NCBI GenBank assembly: GCA_022495995.1
Contig: JAFEMH010005431.1
Span: 62,001 to 126,000, forward strand
Direction: 5' to 3'
Length of the DNA stretch: 64,000 nt
DNA from: Adenophora triphylla var. japonica
Lineage: Eukaryota > Streptophyta > Magnoliopsida > Asterales > Campanulaceae
The position numbers were made by a program, and so were the translations under genes. The first letter of the stretch is position 1; each line of letters opens with the position of its first letter. Shown in pieces: positions 1-10,392 of this stretch. The notes under the pieces are model-generated. The model was not told where the DNA came from. It saw only the letters and a list, made by a program, of their open reading frames with translations, and did no database searches.

Positions 1-1602
1 CTTCTCTTACCTTTTGGCCTTGGACTGGAATTGCCGACACAGGTTGGAATTGGGTGACTAAATAGGTCACAAACCTGGCCTTCTTAGGACAATGGCAAAG
101 AGATATTGGTCCCTTAAGGATGGAAATGGGGTGACCTAGGAGGTCAAGCAACCAATCCTTCACAGGAATGTTCCAAATCAAAAGAGGTGGCCCAAATGGT
201 CACAAAATTGGACTTTTATGAAAAGCTTACGCACCCTTGGAGAATGGAGAAGGGAAAAGGTGACCAATGTGGTCAGATGACTGAACCTTTATGAAAGGCT
301 ACCTACGTATCCCGGAGGAATCAAGCCTTGATCGTAGTTCAAACTTTACCTAGACAGTTAGGAATGATGTCTAGGATTTTCGACGTTTTGACAATTAGGA
401 AACTGTCGCCTAGAGTTATCTCGAAGGCACTTTTGGGAGAAAATGTTATCATTAGCAATTGGCACGTTACTTGAGCCTAGGGATGATTTTTCTCTTGGAA
501 ACATGGTAGGGGCTGGTGCGGATGTACATATGGAATGTATTTGGGAATTGTTTGAGACGGGTTTCAAACAGTGGGGTTGTATCCCTTGGGTGCGGATGAG
601 CTGTTCTTTGTTGTCAACGTGGACGAGAATTCCCTCTTGGTGAGGCCGGGTTTGAACCTCGGGTCTCTGTGACTATTCTTTTCTCACACTCTAACATTTG
701 AAGTTGATGCTAACGGATGTCGAAGTGACCAATCCTTTCTTCTAGGGATGGATGCAACTTATCGAAGCCCCGGTCTAAGGAAATACTCTCTGCAAAAGCC
801 CCATATCTTGTTGAAGTAAGGAAAAATTCTTTCATTGGCAAAACCTTGGTTGAATGAGCTGAGCAAGCGAAGTGACTTGGCGAAGCCCCGGTCACAGTGA
901 CCTAATAAAAATCCCAATCGATTGGTATTGCGAACGTGATTACGAAATTGATCGACCAAGACCGAATCCATCTAGGGACCTAGTGAAGAACCCGATGCGA
1001 ACCCGAAAATGGCTAAAGAAGCCCCGGTTTAAAGGAATGCTTTGACAGAGTTTTTCGAGGCGGCCCTAATGCGAATTGTAGCGAGAAGAGGAAAACCTAT
1101 CCTTTTCCTCCCCTTTTTTATTTTCTTTTTTTTTTTTATTATTTTTTTTTTAGTCACTCAGTCAACCTTAAGAAGATGTGGACGAAGAGAAGAACTTTTA
1201 GGAAGATATATACATGCAGGGGCATATTTTTCAAAAGGTGGGAATAATCCCGATTTTGTATTATTTTGATGGCCTTATTCGATGTAGGCACAAAAACTCG
1301 CTTTTAGGTTTGACTCTTTTGAGAGAGCATAAGTGTAGAAAGGTTGGTAAAAGTGTATGGAAGCCCCTGCTGATAGAAAATTAGTGTTTAGCTCTATCTT
1401 TCCTAAAATGTAGAAAAAGAAGACTTGTCAAGACATCTGAAAACTTGCTTTATTTACAATGATCACAAGATTGCTTAAAACCCTTTATTGATGTTCGGGT
1501 TATTCAACCGCTAATTTCGATATGAACAAACATTCTTATTAATCATGAGGATAAAGTCAACCAATGTCGCGGATCAAGGTTGGCTGGGTGTGAAAGAAAG
1601 GT

Positions 1603-1764
1603 TTGTGTACAGGGAGGTCATTGATGAGACCGGGTTTTCTGGGATTTGACTGTGTCCATGGGAGAGGTCATTTGATGAGACCGAATTCTCTGGGATTTGA
1701 ATATGCTTATGGGAGAGGTTATCCGATGAGACCGGATTTTCTGGGATTTGACTGTGCTTATGAC
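1603..1764. repeat. About 60-bp tandem repeat, three copies
   Basis: Three imperfect units each contain GATGAGACCG followed by TCTGGGATTTGA and end near ATGGGAGAGGT. The matching place in N (about 28,965-29,045) has fewer units, so the array has changed length between family members. A 91-residue frame running through it is a product of the repeat. Confidence 0.75.
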
Positions 1765-2144
1765 CGGACCATTGCTGTTCCCCTCATTGTGAGGAGCTCA
1801 GGTCGCCGTAGTTCGGCCTTGGCCGGACTGTTTTGGGAAATGGGATTTGTGGTTCCTTTAGTGGAAAGGTTTGGATGAGAAGATTGGATGATGAGGCGTG
1901 GGCCTCGGGATGATTCCTTGACCAAGTCATTCTTGGACGGCTGCTTCAATAGCTTTCTGATTCTCGTCTTTCATTGGGGGAGAAAGGACTTGCATATGCC
2001 TAAAGGCTTATGAAATGCTTCTGCTTTTGCTTCAACCGCCCCATTGTTGTCGACAACTTTCATTTTTTTTGAGCTTTGGTCTTGCCTGTCCGTCAAGCTT
2101 TTGATTGGTAACGCTGGGTCCTTGGCCTTATTTTTCTTTTATTT

Positions 2145-2340
2145 TTTATGTGCAACCCTGTTTTTTGCCTAGACCGCCCTTTTTTTTGGGATTTTCAGCC
2201 TAGCTGGGCATTACTCTTTTTGCACTAAGATTTTTTTTCTTCTTTTTTTTTTATGTGCAACCCTGTTTTTTGCCTAGACTGCCCTTTTTTGGGATTTTCA
2301 GTCTAGCTGGGTATTACTCTTTTTGCACTACACACATTTT
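2145..2340. repeat. 105-bp tandem duplication
   Basis: Two units, each TGTGCAACCCTG ... TTTTGCCTAGAC ... TTTTTGCACTA. The same duplicated block, inverted, is at about 28,385-28,590 in N. A single unit is at 19,135-19,210 in H, between the antisense gene pair and integrase, which helps align the elements. Confidence 0.75.
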
Positions 2341-2929
2341 TTTTCTTTTTCTCTTTTTTTTTTATTTTCTAGAGCACCCGAGGACCAAGGCGAGCCCCTG
2401 CTTGAACATTCTTGATACCCTTGAAGTCTAAGCCAAGCCCCTAGGTTGTTGTCGACACGGGGTCAATCTTTCGAAGCTGAGTGGCCTTTTTTGTCGTTCC
2501 TTGATGTTGTCGCCGTCGTTGACTTGGTCAAGATGAAGGTGGACATGGTTTGGGAAAGTGTATGGCTTTGATGAAGGCCTTTTGTGGGGTAAGGAAAGTG
2601 TATGGCTTGATGGCATTAGTTGACTTTCTCACACCGATTAATCAGAACGTTAATTATTTCGAGAGATTGTTCGTTGAGCAATGCAAGTGATCATATAAAA
2701 TAAAACCATTTCATTAAATGTAATGTAGGTGTGCAAATAATGTCTTAAGTCTAGCAAGAAAAGAAGAAGACTCTTTTATAGAAAATTGAAGATTCAATAC
2801 AATGTCCGTAGAGGACTTAATTGAAAGGAAAAAATACTAGAACCTACGAAAGTTGACTGAGAGACTATTTTCTTTTTCCTTTTTTTTTTTAAGGATAGGT
2901 AAACCCTAGTCTAGCTGCTCTTCACGGGT

Positions 2930-4260
2930 TGGACTGCCAGGGAGCTTGAGCTTTCCTTCGTAGATCAGCCACTGAATTTCTTTCTTCACTCCACACACTT
3001 GTCTGTCACATGACCATAATGCTTGTGGTACTCACGGTAACTTGGCCTGTCAACTCTACTTGGGTTTCTTGGCTTATGATTCTCGAGAGGTGTGAGAAGG
3101 CTTCGTTTCACCAAATCGTTGAAAACTTTGCTCATGGGCATCCCAAAATCATCAGGCTGACGTTTTTGACCTTGCACTTCTTGAATTGACCTCTTGTCAT
3201 GATTTTCTGTCTTTGGCCCATGGAGGTTCTCAAGCTTCCCATCTTCTATCAACTTTTGGATCTCATGCCTCAAAGCGGTGCAATTGTCAGTGTTGTGCCC
3301 ATGGTGTTGATGGAAGCGACAGTGTTTGGTCTCGTCCATTCTGATACTGGGGTTCCTGGGCTTCCAATTCTCCAGTGGCTTTATCAGTTTTTCTTTCACT
3401 AGCTCTTCCAGAATTTTGCTTAAAGGCATCTCTGTATTGTTAAAGTGAAAGGAGCGAGGTTTTCGGGGACCTTGTTATTCTCAAGACTCGGATTCCCATT
3501 GTCCAATTGGTTCCACTGTTGGATTTGGTGAAGGAAGGCTGTGACATTCTTTCCTTTGTGAGGTGCGGTGGAGCCGATACGGTTCTTTGCTTGGTATTGG
3601 GTTATGCTCGGTGGAGTTATTTCCTGGCCTGGTTCGACATCTTGGGTCAAGGGAGTATTGATACTCATCATGAGGTCAAGCTTCTCTTGCATCTGTTTCA
3701 CTTGCTCCATCAATATTGCCACATAGGGGTCAACGGGGACTCTTGGGCTACGGAGCGCGGCAACAGGATTTGTAGTAGCGGCGACGGCTGAATTCATTAA
3801 GTCCGGTAGGTAACATTTGAAAACTCGGTTCATCTTTTGGTAACTCATGATCACATTCGGCGGGTATAGGGGCTTGAACATAGCCACATATCTCAAGCTG
3901 ATTATGTGAGGTTGGAGCATAAGCACGGTACCGCTTGAACCGAGGGATAGGTGGGGTGAAGCCCAATCCGTTACGAGAAGCCGAGGGCAATGGGGCCACT
4001 GATGAGTGGGATGTTGGAAAGGGCGAGGAGAAGTGGTCCTTGGCAAGGGATCATATGTGGATGGAGGAAGGTATTGGTTATAGGGTGGGAACCGAGATGG
4101 CTACTTACGGAGTCTCATCTTCGACCACTACCGAAGAACCGTTGGACTCAATTGTTACTTGGACTCCATTGCGGTGAAGAGCACCGATAAGCAATGACAT
4201 GTTCTTCATGAACCTTCGGGCATTTTCCAAAGCCGGGACTAACTCTTCCTTCCTAATCAT
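2930..4260 (-). pseudogene. Broken gag-like ORF of element P
   Basis: A gag-derived protein that would act in particle assembly or RNA binding of a retrotransposon. The start is the ATG at 4258-4260 (MIRKEELVPALENA), but this frame stops near 4111. The frame then resumes at about 4046-3420 with a coiled-coil-like stretch VAILMEQVKQMQEKLDLMM. It shifts again near 3430 into a region with two repeated modules, MPLSKILEELVKEKLIKPLE and MPMSKVFNDLVKRSLLTPLE. The first module is followed by a C-x2-H-x4-H-x4-C finger (CRFHQHHGHNTDNC). The second finger has lost its first Cys (YREYHKHYGHVTDKC). A one-base loss puts a stop right after this second finger, where N reads on. No capsid domain is visible. 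N has a more intact copy at 26,442-27,834. Confidence 0.8.
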
Positions 4261-4526
4261 CGATTTCCCATACCCTCACCGTTTTTACATCCAAATCTGC
4301 CATTCGACTCTACGAGCCGATGGCTGACCGAAAAGCCGCTGACCCAGTACTCTCGCTCACTTCTTTTTCGCTGCGGGAAAGGGATAGGCAGGGCTTAGAC
4401 TCGGGGATAGGTAGGGCTTAGACTCGGGGATAGGTAAGGTTTAGACTGAAGGCTCAAGTAACATGCCCTTATCGCTTTAACTTTTGCTCGAAACGCATTT
4501 TCTCCTAATCCTAATTGATCGGAAAA

Positions 4527-4965
4527 GATGAGACCTTGAAAGGTCGAGATGGGAAATCGAAAATCGGACCGAGGAGGTCTCGATTAGAGATTGACCATGA
4601 AAGGTCGGGATAAAGAAAACCAAAAATCGGACCGAAGAGGTCTCGATTAGGGTTTGACCATGAAAGGTCGGAATAGAAAATCGAAAATCGGACCGAGGAG
4701 GTCTCGATTAGGGTTTGACCATGAAAGGTCGGGATAGAAAATCGGAAATCGGACCGAGGAGGTCTCGATTAGGGTTTGACCATGAAAGGTCGGGATAGAA
4801 AATCGGAAATCGGACCGAGGAGGTCTCGATTAGGGTTTGACCATGAAAGGTCGGGATAGAAAATCGGAAATCGGACCGAGGAGGTCTCGATTAGGGTTTG
4901 ACCATGAAAGGTCGGGATAGAAAATCGGAAATCGGACCAAGGAGGTCTCAATTAGGGATATCAGA
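4527..4965. repeat. 61-bp tandem array in the leader of P
   Basis: About seven units containing ATCGGACCGAGGAGGTCTCG and GGGTTTGACCATGAAAGGTC. The exact period is 61 bp (for example GGGTTTGACC at 4711, 4772, 4833 and 4894). The inverted equivalent is at 25,554-26,120 in N. H lacks the array. Confidence 0.95.
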
Positions 4966-6554
4966 GATAGGAAAATGCAATTATGATTACATTAATTGTT
5001 CAAATTTACTTAAAACAATGTCTTTTATTTATTTCTATTTGGTTGGAAAAGGGGGTTTGCCCTTCTTTTTCGCAGCTACTCTAGATCCTGGATCAGTGGG
5101 TTCCGTCACTACGTCTATAAGCCCCTCGTATTCCACCTGTATTTCGACCTCCCAGGGTGGACAGCCCCGGGCGAGGGTCCTATAGGGCACGCAGATCCCA
5201 CCGACCGAGAGTAAAGAACGCTCCTATCGGGTCTAGCGGGTCATCGCACCTTTCAACGCACGAGCGATGCGGATTATAGTCAAGGCAATACGTGAAAGTC
5301 TCGTCTCTGCCTTGACGGATCTTCGACAGAGTTTCGCTTGAGCGAATGACGGTTTTTGACTTTCGGTAGTGTCCGAGAATATAATAGGCATGGGTCGGGC
5401 GGCAAAAGCCGGATGACACAGTGTCACATTGAACTTCGTTGCATACGCAGTGCGCGAGTCGGAATCGAAGTCAATGCTGGTCAAGATCTTGCCAATTTTT
5501 CCTTGTCGGAATTTTGGCAGAGCTTCGCTTGAGCGAAAGATCTTTTATTTTGGCAAAGACTTGGTCTTGACTCTTACGCATTCCGTGCGGGTCAAGGTCA
5601 ATAGTCAATGTCGGAGTCAAGATCCCACCGATTTTTCCTTGTCGGAATTTCGGCAGAATTTCGCTTGAGCGAAAATCTTGGTTTCCGTTATGAGCTAAGG
5701 CTTGACCTTTACGTGGGTATGCAAGCTGGGCTATATGACACGGACTAGACCAAAAACCAACCAAAAGTCACGGATTTTGAAACGTGTGACACGACCGTGC
5801 ATTGGTCGACACCGGGCCGCCATGGGGAGGTTGGGATGATTCCGTGCGCGCCGGGAGCATCGTAAGGGCTGTCCGTGGCTGCACTGAACCACCCTCGGGT
5901 TTGAAGGACGTGCGTGCTAAAGTGTACGGGATATATCAGTGCGCGTAGTGTGCGGTCTCCTAAAAATGTTCCTTTTTGAGTTAAAACAGAGATTTTCATA
6001 AATGTGTTTTAAAGGAATGATTTTCGGGACGGGAAAAAATGCAACACATAAGCACGTAAATTTTACAGGAGCCCTAGTCGATCATGGAGCTGAATAGCCC
6101 CAAGCCGCTAGGACCGCGGATTAGCCATGATTTTTCCCGGTGGAATTGCCACCGAGGTCGTATGGTCAGAATCTTATGAGGATTAGCCGTACGACTGCAT
6201 GGATCAATTTTCTAGGTTCCACTCCTTTTGCTATTTTTCGGGTTGTTTCCCGTTCGAAGTATGCACAGATTCCAAGATGCAAATGATGCAATGCATGGTA
6301 AAAGAAAGCAAGCACGATTAATGAAATCGGCGATGGGAGTCTAACCCGCTCAAAGGGAAAAGCTTTTTGTATTTATTTTTTTTTTTTCAAAAATTTTTTT
6401 TTTCAAAAAGGGATACTGGTACGTGGGATTGTTAAACCACCTTGTTATCCCAAGCCCCGGGTTAGGGAGCGATACAGGAAGGGTAAGTGGGGTCCACCTA
6501 TATACCAAGTATCGATTTTTGTTTTTTGAAAATAAAGCTTTTCTCCTTTGGGTT
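4966..6554 (-). other. 5' leader of element P
   Basis: The untranslated region between the primer site and gag has counterparts in N (23,988-25,550) and H (61,660-63,273). It holds three copies of the palindrome TTCGCTTGAGCGAA at 5333-5346, 5524-5537 and 5660-5673, each after a block containing CTTGTCGG or similar. It also has a purine block GAGGGGCTTATAG on the minus strand near 5116-5128. An ORF that is open in N is frameshifted here. Confidence 0.75.
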
Positions 6555-6573
6555 TCCCCAGCGGAGTCGCCAA
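6555..6573 (-). other. Primer-binding site of P
   Basis: On the minus strand it reads TTGGCGACTCCGCTGGGGA, two bases after the LTR end. This type of site is known from Ogre/Tat elements, where the primer is usually given as tRNA-Arg. I cannot confirm the tRNA here. Confidence 0.85.
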
Positions 6574-8228
6574 ACTGTGAATGTGTGCCCAAAATTTTTG
6601 TTTATTGGAATTCACGCGAGTTTGAAGACATCCGAGTTATTTGAAAAAACGGAGTCGCCACGCCATTTTGATTACCTCAAAACTTTGAAAAAAAGGTTTT
6701 ATGGGTTCGGAGGTTAAGTTACCCCTTGGGAAGAACGTTTGGCGTTCACCCAAAGTGCCTTGCCGGAGCAAGTCTCCCTAGATTTCATTAATCGTGTTTG
6801 CTTGCGTGCTTTCTTTGTGTGCATGTGTTTGAAAATAAAGGGGGGAATGTCCCAAGTTATCTTCCGGACGTACAAACCATTTGTTGGTTGTCGCTCGGGA
6901 TTCCTTGGAATTTATGTATTTGAGATTATGATCCCGTCCTCATCTTATGACTTATGATCATCGCATTTTAAACCTCGGGACCCTCGGGACTTGCGTGATC
7001 GAGAGAATGACTCTCTTTTGGTCAAAGATGAGGTTCTTTAGGAAGGAATGTCCTTAGCCCATCAATCCTACGCTTTAAGACTGGGCCGAGCTCGTATAGA
7101 GGCTTCATACTCATTCTTAAGCGATAATCGGAGATATAGGGTTCAAGGTTATCCTTTTCCTAAAGAAATCATGAACCTTTTGATGGAAGGAACGATGCAA
7201 AGATGAGAACTTTTACACCGGTCCGTTCCAAGGTTGGGGAAAAGGGGGAAATGCATGTAAAAATGATATTTCAGCAAAAAGATGGCATTTTTGGTTTGAA
7301 AATGATGCATTTGATTGCAAATGGATGTTTTTTATGTGAAGAAATGATTTTTGTATAAAGAGTGCATCTTTAATGTGAAAAGGGATTTTAAATGGAAAAG
7401 GGATGATTTTAATGCATGAAAAATGGGATTTTGTTGCAAAGGATGCACCTTTATGTATGAGAATGGTATTTTAAGGAAAAGATGACATATTATGTACATA
7501 GATATTATCTAAACATCAGGTATTAGCATTATGGGGGTTAACATCAGATTACAGCTTGAAACTGTGAAGCTTCTGAAAACTGGCTACTTATGTCGCACGA
7601 CATAGGCTGCCTATGTCGCGTGACATAACTAGCCATTTTGCAGAGGCTTTACAATTGAGATTTGCAGAGGTAACAAGGCACCAAAATGGTCAAGTTACTT
7701 CACAAACAAATCTCAGGGAGCATGTTTAACAATAATGAACACTTCAAGAGGGTGTGGATATGAGGGATCCACACTCATCTTGAGTGTTCATGCAAAAACC
7801 AAGTCAAAACGAAGATTTTATATGAAATGTAATGAAATAAAATGTGGATCTGGGTAATATGAAGCTAAAGCATGCAATTTTAATCAGAATACTACATTAT
7901 CAATGCATGTAACACATAGATTTCATATTCAAAGGAAGATAGGGAGTGGAAAAGGGGTAGAAACTCGTTACCCTTGAAGATCCACAACTCCTATATCAAG
8001 TTAGATATAGGAGCCTTCTAGCGTCCTCCTCAGGAGGCGAGTTCGAGCCTTGGATCCTTGGGAACTCCTTGATTTCTTGATGTATGTGGGAAGTGTGTGT
8101 GAGATGGATTTTGGGAGGATTAGGTTGATTTGAGGGGTATGTGAGGAGAGAGGAGGCTTCGGAGCGTATTCCCTATAGAGGGAGCGAGGGGTGGAAGAGG
8201 TGTGTGAAAATGAGAGGTGAAGGCCTCT

Positions 8229-8236
8229 ATTTATAA
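8229..8236 (-). promoter_or_regulatory. TATA box of the P LTR
   Basis: TATAAATA on the minus strand, followed by AGAGGCC and a C-rich stretch typical of a plant start region. The identical box is at 32,934-32,941 in the 3' LTR of N. Confidence 0.8.
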
Positions 8237-8247
8237 GTACTGCATGG

Positions 8248-8277
8248 GCTTGTTATGTCGCACGACATAACAAGCCA
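8248..8277. promoter_or_regulatory. 30-bp promoter palindrome of the P/N family
   Basis: Two perfect 14-base arms (GGCTTGTTATGTCG and its complement) flank a two-base centre, 11 bp upstream of the TATA box. The same palindrome with TG in the centre is at 32,891-32,920 in N. Shorter forms recur through the LTRs. Confidence 0.85.
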
Positions 8278-8667
8278 TAATCTGTATTCCTTCGGAAACA
8301 TGCAAGGTGGCATGGTTCTAGAACTTTCTGGTGGTTATGTCGCACGACATAAGTAGCCACTTCGGATTCTTCTAGAAACATGCAAGGTGGCAACCTTCTA
8401 GAACTCTTCTGGTGGTTATGTCGCACGACATAAGTAGCCAAATCTGATTTTTCTAGAAACATGCAAGGTGGCGATCTTCTAGAAGGGTTTTGGGATTAAG
8501 AAAAACGTGTTTCTTAATCACCAAGCATTTCCTTCAGCCCTTAAAAGGCTTGGAACAGTTCCGGAATTGTTCCGGAACTTTAGGAAAATCCGGGGAATTA
8601 CCAGAAAAATTACCGGAATTGCCGGGAAAATTAACCGGAAGGCATGAGCCAGATTTGGGTACTTACA

Positions 8668-9086
8668 CTTATACTCTCTTGCTTTCTTGGCATTGTACTC
8701 CTCTAATAATCAGCAACAACCTCAAGACTTGGTCTTCCCACATTTTTCTTCCTTCATCAATTAATATGGACCAAGTAAAAGTTACACATAAATCTCCTAT
8801 TTATGTGGAACTTATCTTCAACCTTATTCCATGTCTTTAGCTATTAATCCAACCATGTATTAACATGAAATATGGACCAACAAACACATATATCTTGCAA
8901 ATAATATTAGACATTAGAATATAAAATAATATGGAAAGAATTATTAAATTACAAATCATTCCAGTTCGGGTAACACCCAACTGCCAGTGATAGCACCTGT
9001 GGTAACACCCACAGTCTATACTAACAAAGAGAATGAAATAACTAAAACTAGTAGTAAGATTAGCAACTTTCAGAAATAGAACATAC
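8668..9086. other. Flanking DNA right of P, no gene seen
   Basis: Begins with CTTAT, the likely target duplication of P. The rest is AT-rich and probably intron or flank of the LRR-kinase remnant that follows on the minus strand. I see no coding feature in it. Confidence 0.5.
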
Positions 9087-9450
9087 ATGGTTGTGATGCT
9101 ACCAGAAAGCTTATTTGATGGTATGTTTCCTGTGAGACTGTTCTTGCTAAGGTCTCTGTGATATGGAACACCAAAAAGAGTTAGGGAAAATATCCACGAG
9201 TTACATACAAATTGTTGTAATGTATGATCAGACAAAAATAACACTTACATGTAAAAAAGATCTGGTATCCTACTCAAATTCGGAACGCCTCCTTGCAAAT
9301 TGCAGTTCCTAAGACTCCTGTTTAAGTGGATTTGTGAGAATGTATTAGTTACATGTTATCAAGGTTTCTGGAAATCAATGTAAGAGTTTAGTAACAGCTA
9401 GCAGAGGTCCAACCTCAATATGTTGCTACAACGAAAGCAGATCCCTAATA
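9087..9450 (-). pseudogene. LRR receptor-like kinase exon fragments
   Basis: Three consecutive minus-strand exons of an LRR receptor kinase ectodomain remain. Exon 9249-9317 (69 bp) encodes SLRNCNLQGGVPNLSRIPD, with acceptor TTAAACAG and donor GTAAGT. Exon 9087-9155 (69 bp) encodes DLSKNSLTGNIPSNKLSGSI, with acceptor CACAG and donor GTATGT. A third partial exon lies at about 9413-9450, upstream in gene sense, and is cut by the Stowaway-like end at 9453. The 69-bp exons with phase-1-type junctions and the NCxLQGxVPxLSRIP motif match the plant LRR-RLK group that includes At1g06840. No kinase domain or signal peptide is present, so this is a relic. Confidence 0.78.
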
Positions 9451-9452
9451 CA

Positions 9453-9468
9453 TACTCCCTCCGTCCCA
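9453..9468 (+). mobile_element. Stowaway-type MITE terminus
   Basis: TACTCCCTCCGTCCCA matches the well-known terminal inverted repeat of Stowaway (Tc1/mariner) MITEs after a TA target. The complementary end (GGGACGGAGGGAGTA) was not found in the next 1.2 kb, so the element is truncated or its other end has diverged. Confidence 0.6.
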
Positions 9469-10392
9469 ACCCAATATCCAACCTATCCAATGGTCCAATG
9501 TTATCAAAAAATCAATTAAACTAAGTTTGTAGAATTTAGAACAAATCAACATCCAATCCAAGTATCCAACACAAAAATCAATTATTCAAATAACCCAATA
9601 AATTTCAAAATTCGAATAAAAAATCAATTATAATGAATAAAATAACCCAAAATATTTCAATCACAAACCAATCAATAAATCACTAATGTGAAATTTTTTA
9701 TTAGAAGCAATTTTAGATTTTTAGGGTTTACCTTTTATTAAAAAAAATCTTCTTGGTTTTGTGAGGAGGTTGAGGAGGAGGGGGTGGGTCGTCCATATTG
9801 ATGGAGGTCTTACACCGGCGGCGAAGGGAAGGAGGAAGGAGACGATGTTGGCTACGTCCGTCATTCTTTCTTTTCCGTTCATGTTTTCTCTCTTTCCTTC
9901 TTTTCTCTTTTCCTTTTCCTTCTCTGTTCTTTTTTCTTTCCATCTGCCCAACGTTCCCAGCCTTACATTTAGATTTAGCGTTTAAACTTCTTCTTTTTTT
10001 TCTTCTGAACCAAAATGACGTCGTTTTAAACAAAAAAAAATATTTTTTTTTGGTGTTGCCTCGGCAACACTTGGCACAATAGTAAATCCGCCCCTGAATG
10101 CATCTAAACGTTTTATTATATTATCAAGTCAGGAACATCGGCTAACTGAAAATGAGACGTAAGCTATCATATCATGTATGTATCTAAGTTTTGTATATCA
10201 CATATTTTAGTTTTTGAAGGCTATCATATCATGTATGTTAAATCATATTTCCATTGTATTTGGTACAAAGATGATTGTAGGTTTATCCATCCCTTTTATC
10301 TTTTGTTGCTATTGTTACTCATTTTATTGTTGGTGTTACATGCTTTGTAAATATATAGTGAAAATTTTCCTCTTTTGTGACAGTGCATTGAA
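9469..10392. other. AT-rich intergenic stretch
   Basis: No gene is supported. It holds an A-rich part (9470-9720), a pyrimidine-rich part (9840-10,010) that makes low-complexity ORFs, and the 5' flank of the TNP2 pseudogene. Confidence 0.5.

Larger units (their letters stand above)
1..2928 (-). other. 3' spacer of element P, no gene
   Basis: There is no credible coding sequence here. It corresponds in inverse orientation to 27,850-30,705 of N. It holds three short direct blocks containing GAAGCCCCGGT (about 760-1030), T-rich tracts (1116-1150, 2225-2370) and the two tandem arrays listed separately. Short ORFs do not match between the P and N copies and are ignored. Confidence 0.7.
1..8667 (-). 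mobile_element. Non-autonomous Tat/Ogre-type LTR retrotransposon P (3' part outside window)
   Basis: The element reads on the minus strand. Its 5' LTR is 6576-8667, followed leftwards by a primer-binding site, leader, 61-bp tandem array, gag-like pseudogene and a long spacer that leaves the window at base 1. Bases 1-6554 are an inverted relative of about 24,000-30,705 (element N), so P and N are the same family. The LTR has the ends TGTAAGTACC...ACATTCACA. CTTAT at 8668-8672 is the expected target duplication, but its partner is outside the window. No protease, reverse transcriptase or integrase is visible in the part seen, as in N. Confidence 0.88.
6576..8667 (-). repeat. 5' LTR of element P
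   Basis: A 2.1-kb LTR with the terminal TG...CA in element orientation (TGTAAGTACC at 8667, ACATTCACA at 6576). The start carries TTCCGGAA-like dyads and an inverted repeat around 8503-8520 (ATTAAGAAA/TTTCTTAAT). U3 has palindromes of the TTATGTCGCACGACATAA type at about 8335-8357 and 8415-8440. The promoter is at 8229-8277. Two more palindromes (7590-7605, 7611-7628) lie in the transcribed part. The region 7250-7500 is made of degenerate A/T-rich units with ATGCAT or TTTGCA. Confidence 0.93.

Noticed and set aside
6555..6573. Possible tRNA gene fragment at GCGGAGTCGCCA
   Set aside because: It matches only the 3' end of a tRNA in the right place for a primer-binding site. No cloverleaf or internal promoter boxes.
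9721..10082. Four overlapping low-complexity ORFs on both strands
   Set aside because: Pyrimidine-rich tract; Lys/Glu/Arg-rich or Phe/Leu/Ser-rich translations without domain features.
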